Shown one piece after another: positions 39,548-48,548 of a DNA stretch of 64,000 nt. Made by a program: the position numbers and the translations under genes. This stretch comes from Brettanomyces bruxellensis (lineage: Eukaryota > Ascomycota > Pichiomycetes > Pichiales > Pichiaceae). The notes under the pieces are model-generated. The model was not told where the DNA came from. It saw only the letters and a program-made list of their open reading frames with translations, and searched no databases. Location: positions 1-64,000 of the forward strand of contig NC_054685.1 in the NCBI RefSeq assembly GCF_011074885.1. Reading direction: 5' to 3'. Every line of letters starts with the position of its first letter. The first letter of the stretch is position 1.

Positions 39548-40153
39548 TACATCATGATATATAAACTTTTTTTTTATTATTCTGCTACTAAATCCAGACG
39601 GATTACATGATAAAAAATTTCGCATGAACATACATTAATTCGCAAGAGTTAAGGAAACCGGGCGGTGGCTATACTATCAGTTGGCATCCGTTAAAGATAC
39701 TTTTCATAGTGCACCGGTTTTTCTCTATGCTGGATTGAAGACTATATTTAGTAGTATCGTAACGTATTTCGGAAGAGCGTATGTGGAGGGAAAAAATACA
39801 GTCCAGCCGATCGACCCGATCATGAAAGAGAGAATGTGCAGTAGAAAATTGCGGGAACCAACCCTCGCACCTCCAGGTGGAAAATGCGTGCGGCCGAATT
39901 TTATTAGGCCCTCCATGGACCAATAGTGTGTAGCGAGGGAAAAAATATTGGAGGGAGCGGAAACCCACTTCGAGAAAGCCCGCGTTGGAGAACTTTTTTT
40001 TTCAGTGGGTTAGGCTAGGAAAATTTTCCAGGTGCAGCGAACGGTTAAAGGAAGCTTATAACTGATTTTCAATATTTTCTTGCTTTAAAGGTTTTTGGTC
40101 GAATCGGTTCCTTTTGACAAGCAGCAAACAATCAATAGATAACTATTAACAAA
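39548..40153. promoter_or_regulatory. Spacer MAK10-RPL12 with ambiguous small frames and RPL12 promoter
   Basis: A 606-bp region. The last ~225 bases must be the RPL12 promoter; a T8 run lies at about 39993-40001. The first part carries an open frame on each strand over the same DNA, described separately. No tRNA was seen. Confidence 0.5.
39639..39926 (+). CDS. Ambiguous small coding frame, possible exon without visible start
   Basis: A 95-codon plus-strand frame open from 39639 to a TAG at 39924-39926. The sequence looks protein-like (FHSAPVFLYAGLK, TLAPPGGKCVRPNFIRPSM) but has no in-frame ATG before its middle, so an upstream exon would be needed; I cannot find a donor. The opposite strand carries a 63-codon ATG-started frame (39725-39916) with a membrane-like centre. 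At most one of them is real. I do not recognise either. Confidence 0.25.
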   Translation, partial: FARVKETGRWLYYQLASVKDTFHSAPVFLYAGLKTIFSSIVTYFGRAYVEGKNTVQPIDPIMKERMCSRKLREPTLAPPGGKCVRPNFIRPSMDQ

Positions 40154-40729
40154 ATGCCTCCAAAGTTCGATCCAAATGAAATCAAGTACCTTTACATGAG
40201 AGCCGTTGGTGGTGAAGTCGGTGCTTCAGCTTCTTTGGCCCCAAAGATCGGTCCTCTTGGTTTATCTCCAAAGAGAATTGGTGACCAGATTGCTAAGGCT
40301 ACCAAGGATTTCAAGGGAATTAAGGTCACTGTTCAGCTGAAGATTCAGAACAGACAGGCTGAGGTTTCTGTTGTTCCATCTGCTTCATCTCTTATCATCA
40401 GTGCCCTTAAGGAGCCACCAAGAGACAGAAAGAAAGACAAGAACATCCAGCACTCTGGTAACTTGACTTTGGACCAAATCTTTGAGATTGCTAAGACCAT
40501 GAGCGAGAAGTCCTTCGGTAAGACGTTGGCTTCTGTCTCCAAGGAGATCTTGGGAACTTGCCAGTCTATTGGATGTACCGTTGATGGAAAGCCTCCACAT
40601 GATGTCATTGAGGCTATCGATGCCGGTGAAGTTGATGGTAAGTTTTAATGAAATACAACATTTTTTTTTTTTTGTTATTTGTGAACCTTTACTAACAATT
40701 CTAAATTTTTAATAGTTCCTGAAAACTAA
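40154..40729 (+). CDS. RPL12: Cytosolic ribosomal protein uL11 (Rpl12), with 3'-terminal intron
   Basis: The coding sequence is join(40154..40637, 40716..40729), 165 residues. The first exon encodes [20 protein letters not shown] through VDAGEVD-type sequence. Read without splicing it ends GKF, which does not match the family. Splicing a 78-base intron (GTAAGT donor at 40638, TACTAAC branch point at 40690-40696, AATAG acceptor at 40715) gives ...EVDVPEN, matching the PEN ending of fungal uL11. The protein binds the GTPase-associated region of 25S rRNA in the stalk base. Codon bias is strong, as for an abundant ribosomal protein. Confidence 0.96.
40638..40715 (+). other. Intron in RPL12
   Basis: A 78-base spliceosomal intron with donor GTAAGT, branch point TACTAAC about 19 bases before the acceptor AG, and a long T run near the donor. 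It leaves a last coding exon of only 14 bases (GTT split, then CCT GAA AAC TAA). Phase 1. Confidence 0.92.
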
Positions 40730-41494
40730 ATCAGTTGTTGAACTTTAAGAGACAAATAAATCCAAGAGTTTGCATAGGGATTCATCCGAATGGTATATAT
40801 GTATATCCTACTCAGAGTTAATAAATGCTGTTACTAATATATGGTATTTCCGGATCGTTTTAGGAGCTAAAAGCAGTTGCATGAGTTTTTACCTTTCTTT
40901 TTTCACGGCAATGATACGATATCGTAACATACGTCATGATTTTATTTATTTCGCAGTTCATATGCACCCTAGGTTAAGAAGTTTGCTAACACTCTGAAGC
41001 CAAATCTCTCAATATTTGGATTCAATTTTGAATGCAAACAAAATCAAAAATGTCTATTACTTACCGTGCAATTCTCTCAATGTATTGTACGGTCCTTTTT
41101 TAACCCAGACAACTGTGAAATCTTGACGCATTTTTTTTCTTTTTTTTTTGCTTTGCCTGCCTGCTCGTTACACTCTGATTCCAAGGAATAATCGTAGCTG
41201 TTTAAACAAGTAGGTTTTGTATTAGTTATAGTGACCTATGTTGATCGTATCGTCTCACGTTCGGTACTTTTTCATCGGTCTATCTTTATTTTATTTTTTT
41301 TCTAGTGAGATCGCGCGGCTCGTAGTCGATTGGGGTTGTTTACTTTTTAGATGAATTGGTAGTGGGAAGATCAACATGAAATTGTTGTGTCTGAACATCA
41401 AATACTTTTGAGCTTTTTCCTCGATTACTTTCATAAAAACACAAAATAAATCATCTGAATAAAAGAAATCGAATTATTTCTAATTGTCGATAGA
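40730..41494. promoter_or_regulatory. Spacer RPL12-ATG37 (ATG37 promoter)
   Basis: A 765-bp AT-rich region between two plus-strand genes. It holds RPL12 3' sequence (AAATAAATCC near 40753) and the ATG37 promoter with several T tracts. No ORF was supported. Confidence 0.5.
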
Positions 41495-42643
41495 ATGACA
41501 AATGCTATTGACACAGCATTCGCAAAAGCTGTAAGTACTCTACAGAAATTGTCCATATGGTCAGCTCAGTACCCAGCTTTGAAACCACCACAGGCAGATA
41601 GAGTAGAATTGTATGGATTGTACAAACAGGCAACTGAAGGTGATATCTCCAATCAAAATGTGCCATTTCCTACGGGCGATTCTCAAGAAAGTGACGTTGC
41701 AAGGTGGAAATGGCGTTCATGGAAAGGAAAAGAAGGAATGTCAAGTGAAGATGCCAAACAGCATTATACACAATATCTTTTGAATATGATGAAGATATAT
41801 GCCAGCGGATATGACGATACCGAGATTCTCGAGTCAGAATTAGAAGTAGCACTCCAAAATGCAAAGGAATCAACGTTAGAATCAAGGAAGCCTGCAAGAT
41901 CAGAGTATACCAACTTCGATACATCTGCTGGACATCAAGGAGTTAGAAGAGCAGAATCTCCAGCTGTGTCTCTTTATAGAGTTGCATCTAGCGGATTCAA
42001 CAGTAAAATTGCTAGACCACCGTCCAGGAGCTACTCGACAACAAATACCAACCAGAACATTAAAAATGACAACACCGGTTTCGGCGGCATCACTGGAGAA
42101 TCGGATGTTGCAGGCAATTTTGATTTGAAAGATGATGAAACAAACGAATTCGTGAATCCAAGTCGAATAGATTTTATTCGGTGGCAGAATCAGGTGAATT
42201 ATGCCCTAACGAAGATAACACAGAAGTTGGACAGAATGAATAACGATCAGCCGACAACCTCATCTCTAAACTTATCACAGAAGGATTCCGGAATTCTGGC
42301 GAAAGGAAATAATACAAACACAGACAAGTTAAACACAAATCATGAAAAACGATTTCTAAAACTACTATACGAGTTACGGAAAATCACCACAGACACCATG
42401 TTGAAGATTTACAACTACAGTAAATCATGTTTCAGCTCAGCCAGGTCGCGTACCGGGATCATCGTTCTTATATATCTTATCATTCAGCTACGAAAGTCCT
42501 TTCGATTTCATTCTTTCTACCAAAAACTCGCTTCAACGATGATCCGTCTTTTCTCTCGTTTGCAGACATATTTCGATAGGGGACATTCCAGAAGTTTGAA
42601 AACGAACAATGCTTCTCATGTTATAGTTGGAAACTTATGCTGA
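41495..42643 (+). CDS. ATG37: Membrane-anchored acyl-CoA-binding protein, Atg37-like
   Basis: A 382-residue protein with an ATG start. Residues ~5-100 form an acyl-CoA-binding domain with its typical elements: FAKAVSTLQKL, LKPPQADRVELYGLYKQATEGD, ARWKWRSWKGKEGMSSEDAK and YTQYLLNM. A polar Ser/Asn-rich linker follows, then RIDFIRWQNQVNYALTKITQKL, and one membrane segment near residues 318-332 (TGIIVLIYLIIQLRKSF) near the C-terminus. This ACBD-linker-tail-anchor layout is that of Atg37 of methylotrophic yeasts and human ACBD5. Both are peroxisomal membrane proteins, and Atg37 is needed for pexophagy. The other possibility, a generic ACBD membrane protein of the ER, is less likely. Confidence 0.85.
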   Translation: MTNAIDTAFAKAVSTLQKLSIWSAQYPALKPPQADRVELYGLYKQATEGDISNQNVPFPTGDSQESDVARWKWRSWKGKEGMSSEDAKQHYTQYLLNMMKIYASGYDDTEILESELEVALQNAKESTLESRKPARSEYTNFDTSAGHQGVRRAESPAVSLYRVASSGFNSKIARPPSRSYSTTNTNQNIKNDNTGFGGITGESDVAGNFDLKDDETNEFVNPSRIDFIRWQNQVNYALTKITQKLDRMNNDQPTTSSLNLSQKDSGILAKGNNTNTDKLNTNHEKRFLKLLYELRKITTDTMLKIYNYSKSCFSSARSRTGIIVLIYLIIQLRKSFRFHSFYQKLASTMIRLFSRLQTYFDRGHSRSLKTNNASHVIVGNLC

Positions 42644-42863
42644 ATTCTGCCTACATAGATATAGACCACGACTGTATAAATTTGCAGTAATTAAAAATGG
42701 GTAGGGTGCTTCAGATTTTGCAATTAGATGAAATAGATGAAATTCCGCTCTGACTTGTAACTTTTGGAGTGAATGAACAAAATATGGTATGTATATTGCT
42801 ACGCGGCTGAAGGTCGTTAAACAATAGCATTCCAAATTATTTCCGAGCCAACATATCTCCTCG

Positions 42864-42886
42864 TTTTTTTTTTTTTTTTTTTTTTT
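42864..42886 (+). repeat. T23 homopolymer
   Basis: An uninterrupted run of 23 T, the longest homopolymer I noticed in the window, in the YAP1 upstream region. Such poly(dA:dT) tracts usually keep promoters free of nucleosomes. Confidence 0.9.
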
Positions 42887-42903
42887 GTAGATTTTTGCCC
42901 TGC

Positions 42904-42910
42904 TTACTAA
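42904..42910. promoter_or_regulatory. Yap response element TTACTAA upstream of YAP1
   Basis: TTACTAA, a known Yap1 binding sequence, lies 388 bases before the YAP1 start. Autoregulation is plausible, but a 7-base AT-rich motif can occur by chance. Confidence 0.35.
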
Positions 42911-43297
42911 TTAAAATTAATGGGGTTTAGTACCGAGGAAAATGGACTCAAATCAGGAGTACGGAGAATTATGCCAGTTAATTTGCTGCCAGACCTTGGT
43001 CATGAAAGATTATCATTCTTTTATATTTTATTTTATTTCATATAAGGAGGTAAAGTTTCAGATCGACTAAACAATATTACATTCAGTTGGCTGATACGTT
43101 ACTGTGACGACTGCTCTTTTGGTCTCATAGACATTATACTGTTGCAAACATAAATTGTGAACAAGGAGTCCGATATACCCGTTCCATATTAAAGAAACCA
43201 TCATTTCACATCCAACTTTCGTCCTCAATTCTAATTCAATAAAAAAAAGCCGCTTTCTGCAGAAAATTATACAAAACAAAGGTACAAGTTCGTAAAA

Positions 43298-44782
43298 ATG
43301 TCGACAAACAAGGCACCATCTAAGAAAGGTTCCAGGCCAGGCAGGAAGCCACTAACAACAGAGCCAAAAAATAAAAGGACAGCCCAAAACAGGGCAGCGC
43401 AAAGGGCATTTCGTGAGCGTAAAGAGCGGAAAATGCGTGAGCTGCAGGACAAAGTGAAGAAGCTTGAGGATGAAAAGTTACAGATCACGAACGAAAAGGA
43501 GCTTCTCAGATCGCAGGTGCAAACATTACTTCAGGAGTTGTCAAGATTTAGGAATGAACAACTTACTGATTTACCACAGCAGCAATCTCCGTACTCTGCC
43601 GTCGACCCTTCTGACTCATCAATTTCTTCTGGAACCACCCCTGAATTTTCAAACTCTATGCACACACCTCAGTCCTCTGCTACTTCAACTACAGCCATGT
43701 CGATATCCGGAGGAGGGAAGAAACCGATCACTTTTAGCAATGATACGTACAAATTTCCAAGTGGTTGGAGTTTTAGCGGATCAAACAATAAAGAAATCAG
43801 GAGTGAGCTCGACCAGTCAAACTTCAAGGGTGACTTCGACGAGGGTGTGAGTCATTTCTGCTCAGAGCTTAATGAGGCATGTGGCACGAAAAGCTGCCCA
43901 TTTCCTAAGAGTAAGAGGCAAGAGCTGGAGGCCAAGTATGCTGACAGCGAAATTTTAAATCATAATAGAACACCAACATTGAAATCCAACGATACTTCAG
44001 GTAAAGTGTCGGAGATCGGTGTACAGAAAGGATTTAGTAAAGCCACATCTGTTGGTGCTCCCTTTTTCAACCTGATCAAGAGCCAGGCTCCGGCAGCTGC
44101 TAAGCCATCAGACGAAATGAATTTTCTTTTAGATTCTATGGGTGTGGATCCATCTGTATCTACGTCTTCATTTACTACACCAAACCCAACGGCATTTAAC
44201 GAAGAGGAATTTTTGGCAGACAACTTCTCCTCTGCAATTAAACGCAACACCGATAATTTGGAAGATGACACATTGGGAGGCCTAGTGACGGAATCTTCCA
44301 AGTATGATCCGTTGGATGAGATTTTTGGTTCAAGTGCTGCTGTTGTCGCCGATGGTATAGACGGATCTTTAGGAGTATCAGCTGATACTGGTGATTTAAT
44401 CAACAGCTACATATCGCCAACAACGCTGCCTGCATTTAGTACAGATGCTGATGGTAATGCTGTGGTTAAGGACGAGACGGACAAAATTCCAAAAGCTGAT
44501 AGTAAGGTAACGACACAGAGTAACTCTGATGTCGTTCCTGATAGTAATAAGAGTCTTATGAAATGCTCGCAGATCTGGGAGCGGATAACTTCGCATCCAA
44601 GATTCTCCGAAATCGATATCGATGGACTTTGTAAGGAGCTTAAGGAGAAGGCTAAGTGCAGCGAGCACGGAGTTGTTGTCGATGGTAAGGATGTTGGCAA
44701 GTTGATAAATGATGCCGTTGACAACAACAATCATGAATCTAAGGTTAAAGAGAATCACTTTTTGAAAGGTGTTACTTGCTGA
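43298..44782 (+). CDS. YAP1: Redox-sensing bZIP transcription factor Yap1
   Basis: A 494-residue protein with an ATG start. The basic region (NKRTAQNRAAQRAFRERKER, residues ~28-47) and leucine zipper are Yap/Pap1 type. Both redox centres are complete and keep the spacing of S. cerevisiae Yap1: Cys188, Cys195 and Cys200 (7 and 5 apart) in the n-CRD, and Cys423, Cys445 and Cys454 (22 and 9 apart) in the c-CRD. The c-CRD overlaps the expected Crm1 export signal (EIDIDGLCKELKEKAK). Oxidation by peroxide, relayed by Gpx3 in S. cerevisiae, forms disulfides that hide the export signal and retain Yap1 in the nucleus. A Yap site lies upstream. Confidence 0.96.
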   Translation: MSTNKAPSKKGSRPGRKPLTTEPKNKRTAQNRAAQRAFRERKERKMRELQDKVKKLEDEKLQITNEKELLRSQVQTLLQELSRFRNEQLTDLPQQQSPYSAVDPSDSSISSGTTPEFSNSMHTPQSSATSTTAMSISGGGKKPITFSNDTYKFPSGWSFSGSNNKEIRSELDQSNFKGDFDEGVSHFCSELNEACGTKSCPFPKSKRQELEAKYADSEILNHNRTPTLKSNDTSGKVSEIGVQKGFSKATSVGAPFFNLIKSQAPAAAKPSDEMNFLLDSMGVDPSVSTSSFTTPNPTAFNEEEFLADNFSSAIKRNTDNLEDDTLGGLVTESSKYDPLDEIFGSSAAVVADGIDGSLGVSADTGDLINSYISPTTLPAFSTDADGNAVVKDETDKIPKADSKVTTQSNSDVVPDSNKSLMKCSQIWERITSHPRFSEIDIDGLCKELKEKAKCSEHGVVVDGKDVGKLINDAVDNNNHESKVKENHFLKGVTC

Positions 44783-45663
44783 TTCGTTTTAATGTCTGCT
44801 CGTTACTGCGCTGCTTCCTCCTTATTTTAAATTCCCTTACATTTTTATTTCAAGCTTCTTTTTTCTTTTGTTCTTCTTTCTTGTATGCCCTTTATAACAT
44901 CTGGTCATTTGATTAATTCTGGTGGTTTTCGGTATTTCCTATAGTTCGCTATAATATAAAATTAATTTATCTGGTATTAACGTTTCTGTACTTATTTGTG
45001 AGGACCATGAAAGGATTTAAATTCAAGTGCTGAAGTTTCCCAGAATACGACGCTCTTTACGAGTTACCACTATTCGGGCACACCAATTTTTCTAGGCTTC
45101 ATTCGGCTTGTTTATTAATAAAAAAATTGACTCCCTGCCGGAAGTTTTTCGCGGTCTCGTCTTTTTGCATCAGCACTATAAAGTGTTTATTTTTTTGATT
45201 TTCTTTGGCTCTGATTTCAGACAACAAGAATTGTGGAAAAAAAAAAAAGGAAGGTGTTGTCATTTTCGATTCGAGCGAACAGGGAGCACTGTCAACAAAT
45301 TTCTTTAAGTTTTAATTCGTAAGATCTAATTATTCAATCAAAAGGGAAGGTTCAAACATCAGACTTAAGAACAAGCCGATATTTCTGTTGAAAGGAAGGA
45401 CAAACTTTGCAAGTTTAAGAAAGTGCTGATAATTTTCATTCTTGATTCAGTTGGACGGAACTTTTGTTGATATTTGGTCAGACTTTCAGTGCCCATTTTG
45501 AAAGTTTACAGGTTATCAGAGAACAGAAATCGACTGGTATATATACACTTATAGGCGTGGATAAAACCAATTAAAGCATACGTGATACATTAAAGTGGAC
45601 ACCTGAATACACAACTGGTACAACGGACAGTCTTATAAGTTAGATTTTTCACACTGCACAAAA
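44783..45663. promoter_or_regulatory. Spacer YAP1-SEC23 (SEC23 promoter)
   Basis: An 881-bp AT-rich region. A 66-codon frame (45108-45308) has only a TTG start and is not supported. No RNA gene was seen. Confidence 0.5.
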
Positions 45664-48072
45664 ATGGCTGACATTTATGAAATCGAAGACATTGATGGTG
45701 TCCGTTTTAACTGGAACGCATTCCCTGTTACGAGGCAGGAGGCTGATAACATGTCCTCACCTGTCGGATGCCTGTACACTCCTCTTCTGGCTAGAGATGA
45801 TCTTCCGGTGGCAGAATACGATCCACAGGTTTGCAGAAGATGCCGTGCTGTACTGAACGTGTTTTCGCAGATTGACTTGGGATCTAAGACATGGGTTTGC
45901 ACACTCTGTAACTCCAGAAACCCATTACCTCCTCATTATGCAGGAATAACGGCTGAGAACCTACCATTAGAATTGAATCCACAATCATCTTCTATTGAAT
46001 ACATTTTATCTCGTACACAGCCGCCACCTCCTCCATGCTATATTTATGTTGTGGATTTGTGCCAGGAGCCGGAAGACCTCGAGTCTTTGAAGAAGACCTT
46101 GATCACAACTCTTCCATTGCATCCTCCTGGGGCACTTGTTGGTCTCATCACCTTCGACTCCGTTGTTAACGTCCACGAGCTTGGCTTCAAGTCATGTTCC
46201 AAGACATATGTCTTCAGCGGAAGCCACGAATACGAGTCTGTTGCCGCACAGAAGCAGCTAGGCATATACGGAAACTGTTCTAGAGACTGGATGCGTCAGT
46301 TGGAAGGATCCGCACCTGTGAAAGCTCCAGGAGCTGGTGCAGCTGCCCAGTTCGGTCCAATTGCTTCTACCGTTGGTAGATTCCTTATTCCAATAGGTGA
46401 TGAGGATTCCATCACACGCCTCACTAAGACTATAACCTCATTAGAGACTTCAAAATGGACAGTTAAGCCTGGCCACAGGGCTGTGCGTGTTACTGGTGCT
46501 GCCCTAGATATAGCTTCATGCCTTATTGACGGTTCCTACACGCAGTGTTGTGCCAAAGTTATGCTTTTCAGTGCCGGTGCCTGTACTTTTGGCCCGGGTA
46601 AGATTGTTGGCACTGAGCTCAAAGAACCTATTAGATCACACAGTGACATTGACAAGGGTTCGGCTTCGCATTACAAGAAAGCCGTGAAATTCTACCAGAA
46701 GCTTGCCACAAAGGCCGTTGGCTCAAATGCTGCCAGGGAGAATACCAAAGACAAATTCTTTGACCATAATGCATCCTCCAGTTTCTGTGTTAATATATTT
46801 GCAGGATGCTATGATCAGACTGGTGTCTACGAGATGCTCCCTCTTGCCAACAAGACAGGCGGTGTTGTTGTTGTGACGGATTCCTTCCAGACTTCCATCT
46901 TCAGAAACTCATTCTTTGAATTGTATGCTAAGGATGACAATGGATATCCATTTGACTATTCTGCAGGCAGCTTGGATGTTCTCACATCTCCGCGTTTGAA
47001 AGTTGCGGGCTTGATTGGTCATGGTGCCTCTCTCAAGGCAGATGGTGAAAATGTTGCTGATGTTGAGATTGGTGAAGGATTTACTCATCGGTGGAGTCTT
47101 CGCTCTATTTCTCCTAGACACACATATGCAATCTTCTTTGATATGCAGACTGTTGGCTCCGTGGAGCAACGTACATCGTCAGTTCCTGAGGTTTATATTC
47201 AGTTCCAGACTACATACAGGCATACTGACGGAACTGTTAGGATGAGAGTGACAACATTGAGTAGATTAACATCTAATTCCACGGATTTATCCTCCACATT
47301 CGACCAGGAGGCGGCTGCAGTCTTGTACGCTAGACTTGTTGTTAACAAGCTTGAGAGAGGTGGTGAGTACTCTGACCTTCTTCGTTGGATTGATAAATCA
47401 CTTGTCAAGCTCTGTACCGTTTTTGGTGATTATACTAAGGGTGATGCCAACTCGTTCAGGCTGTCTAACAAATTCTCTCTTCTTCCACAGTTCATCTATC
47501 ATCTCCGGCGTTCTCAGTTCCTTCAGGTGTTCAACTACTCACCTGATGAGACTGCCTTCTACCACCATACTCTTCTTCGGACTGATGTTAGGGATTCATT
47601 GGTTATGATTCAGCCAACTTTGGTGCGTTTTCTTGCAGATGGATCTGAGCCAGAGCCTGTGCTATTGGATTCTGCATCATTAAAACCAGATGCAGTCTTA
47701 CTTTTGGATGCATTCTTCTACACTGTCATCTACTATGGAAGAGTTGCCGCTGAGTGGAGAGATGCACATTATCCAAAGGATGAATATCCTGGGGTCTACG
47801 ACATGATGGATAAGTCTAGAGAAGAAGCTGCATCTTTAATTGCCGACAGATTCCCTCTTCCTAGATATGTTACATGTGACGAAGGTAAATCACAAGCTAG
47901 ATTTTTGTATTCCAAATTAAATCCTTCCGAGAATGATAACAACCAATTTGTTGGAGGCAGAATGGGCGGTTACGTTCCTGACGAAGGAGAGGCATCTGTT
48001 GTCCACACCGAGGATGTTAGTTTGCGGACTTTCTTCCAGCACTTGGCTAAGCTGGTTGTTAATGCTAGCTGA
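45664..48072 (+). CDS. SEC23: COPII coat GTPase-activating subunit Sec23
   Basis: An 802-residue protein with an ATG start, somewhat longer than S. cerevisiae Sec23 (768). It opens with the conserved [17 protein letters not shown]. The zinc finger follows (CRRC ... VCTLC, residues ~57-82), then the trunk domain, beta-sandwich ([11 protein letters not shown]), helical region and gelsolin-like C-terminal domain ending in [16 protein letters not shown]. Sec23 pairs with Sec24 in the inner COPII coat and stimulates Sar1 GTP hydrolysis at ER exit sites. Part of the extra length seems to lie in loops, for example [17 protein letters not shown]. Codon use is moderately biased. Confidence 0.97.
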   Translation: MADIYEIEDIDGVRFNWNAFPVTRQEADNMSSPVGCLYTPLLARDDLPVAEYDPQVCRRCRAVLNVFSQIDLGSKTWVCTLCNSRNPLPPHYAGITAENLPLELNPQSSSIEYILSRTQPPPPPCYIYVVDLCQEPEDLESLKKTLITTLPLHPPGALVGLITFDSVVNVHELGFKSCSKTYVFSGSHEYESVAAQKQLGIYGNCSRDWMRQLEGSAPVKAPGAGAAAQFGPIASTVGRFLIPIGDEDSITRLTKTITSLETSKWTVKPGHRAVRVTGAALDIASCLIDGSYTQCCAKVMLFSAGACTFGPGKIVGTELKEPIRSHSDIDKGSASHYKKAVKFYQKLATKAVGSNAARENTKDKFFDHNASSSFCVNIFAGCYDQTGVYEMLPLANKTGGVVVVTDSFQTSIFRNSFFELYAKDDNGYPFDYSAGSLDVLTSPRLKVAGLIGHGASLKADGENVADVEIGEGFTHRWSLRSISPRHTYAIFFDMQTVGSVEQRTSSVPEVYIQFQTTYRHTDGTVRMRVTTLSRLTSNSTDLSSTFDQEAAAVLYARLVVNKLERGGEYSDLLRWIDKSLVKLCTVFGDYTKGDANSFRLSNKFSLLPQFIYHLRRSQFLQVFNYSPDETAFYHHTLLRTDVRDSLVMIQPTLVRFLADGSEPEPVLLDSASLKPDAVLLLDAFFYTVIYYGRVAAEWRDAHYPKDEYPGVYDMMDKSREEAASLIADRFPLPRYVTCDEGKSQARFLYSKLNPSENDNNQFVGGRMGGYVPDEGEASVVHTEDVSLRTFFQHLAKLVVNAS

Positions 48073-48548
48073 AAGCTACTATAGAATGGAAATAAAAATT
48101 GTCCTTTTTTCTTCTTATTGTTACTTCTTTTTATATATTAGCTTTTTTTATCTCGCCTTTTCTTACTCCTCTCCATCATATATCTCTCTCTCTCTTTACA
48201 ACTAAATCTTTATTTTTTTCTTCAATGCTCTGCATTTTATAATTGTTCTATTTTGAATTTTATAACTTGTAGGGGGGATTGTGGTGGTACTTTATTTCAA
48301 AGCTACTTTTCTTCTTTTTCCGTTTTGTCAGATATTAATCATAAATTAAGCGATAAGAGAATTTCGCTGGAAGGGGAAGTAAATAAGAAAGAAAAAATAA
48401 TGGGGGAAAACGACTCTGATTGGAAATGGTACCATCCAATCAGCATAACATAACCTTTATGAAGTTAAACGGGTATATGTATGCAATTCGTATAAGCGCT
48501 TTTTTCTTTTTCACTCATCGAGGGTATATTTAATAAAATAATCATAAT
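48073..48548. other. Convergent intergenic region SEC23-PIB2
   Basis: A 476-bp spacer between two 3' ends, with T-rich and (TC)n sequence (48183-48194). It holds both polyadenylation regions. No gene was seen. Confidence 0.5.

Larger units (their letters stand above)
42644..43297. promoter_or_regulatory. Spacer ATG37-YAP1 (YAP1 promoter)
   Basis: A 654-bp region with a 23-base T homopolymer (42864-42886) and a TTACTAA Yap-type site at 42904-42910. No supported gene. Confidence 0.55.

Noticed and set aside
48253..48453. 66-codon frame in the SEC23-PIB2 spacer
   Set aside because: Low-complexity sequence in a convergent 3' region with no protein character.
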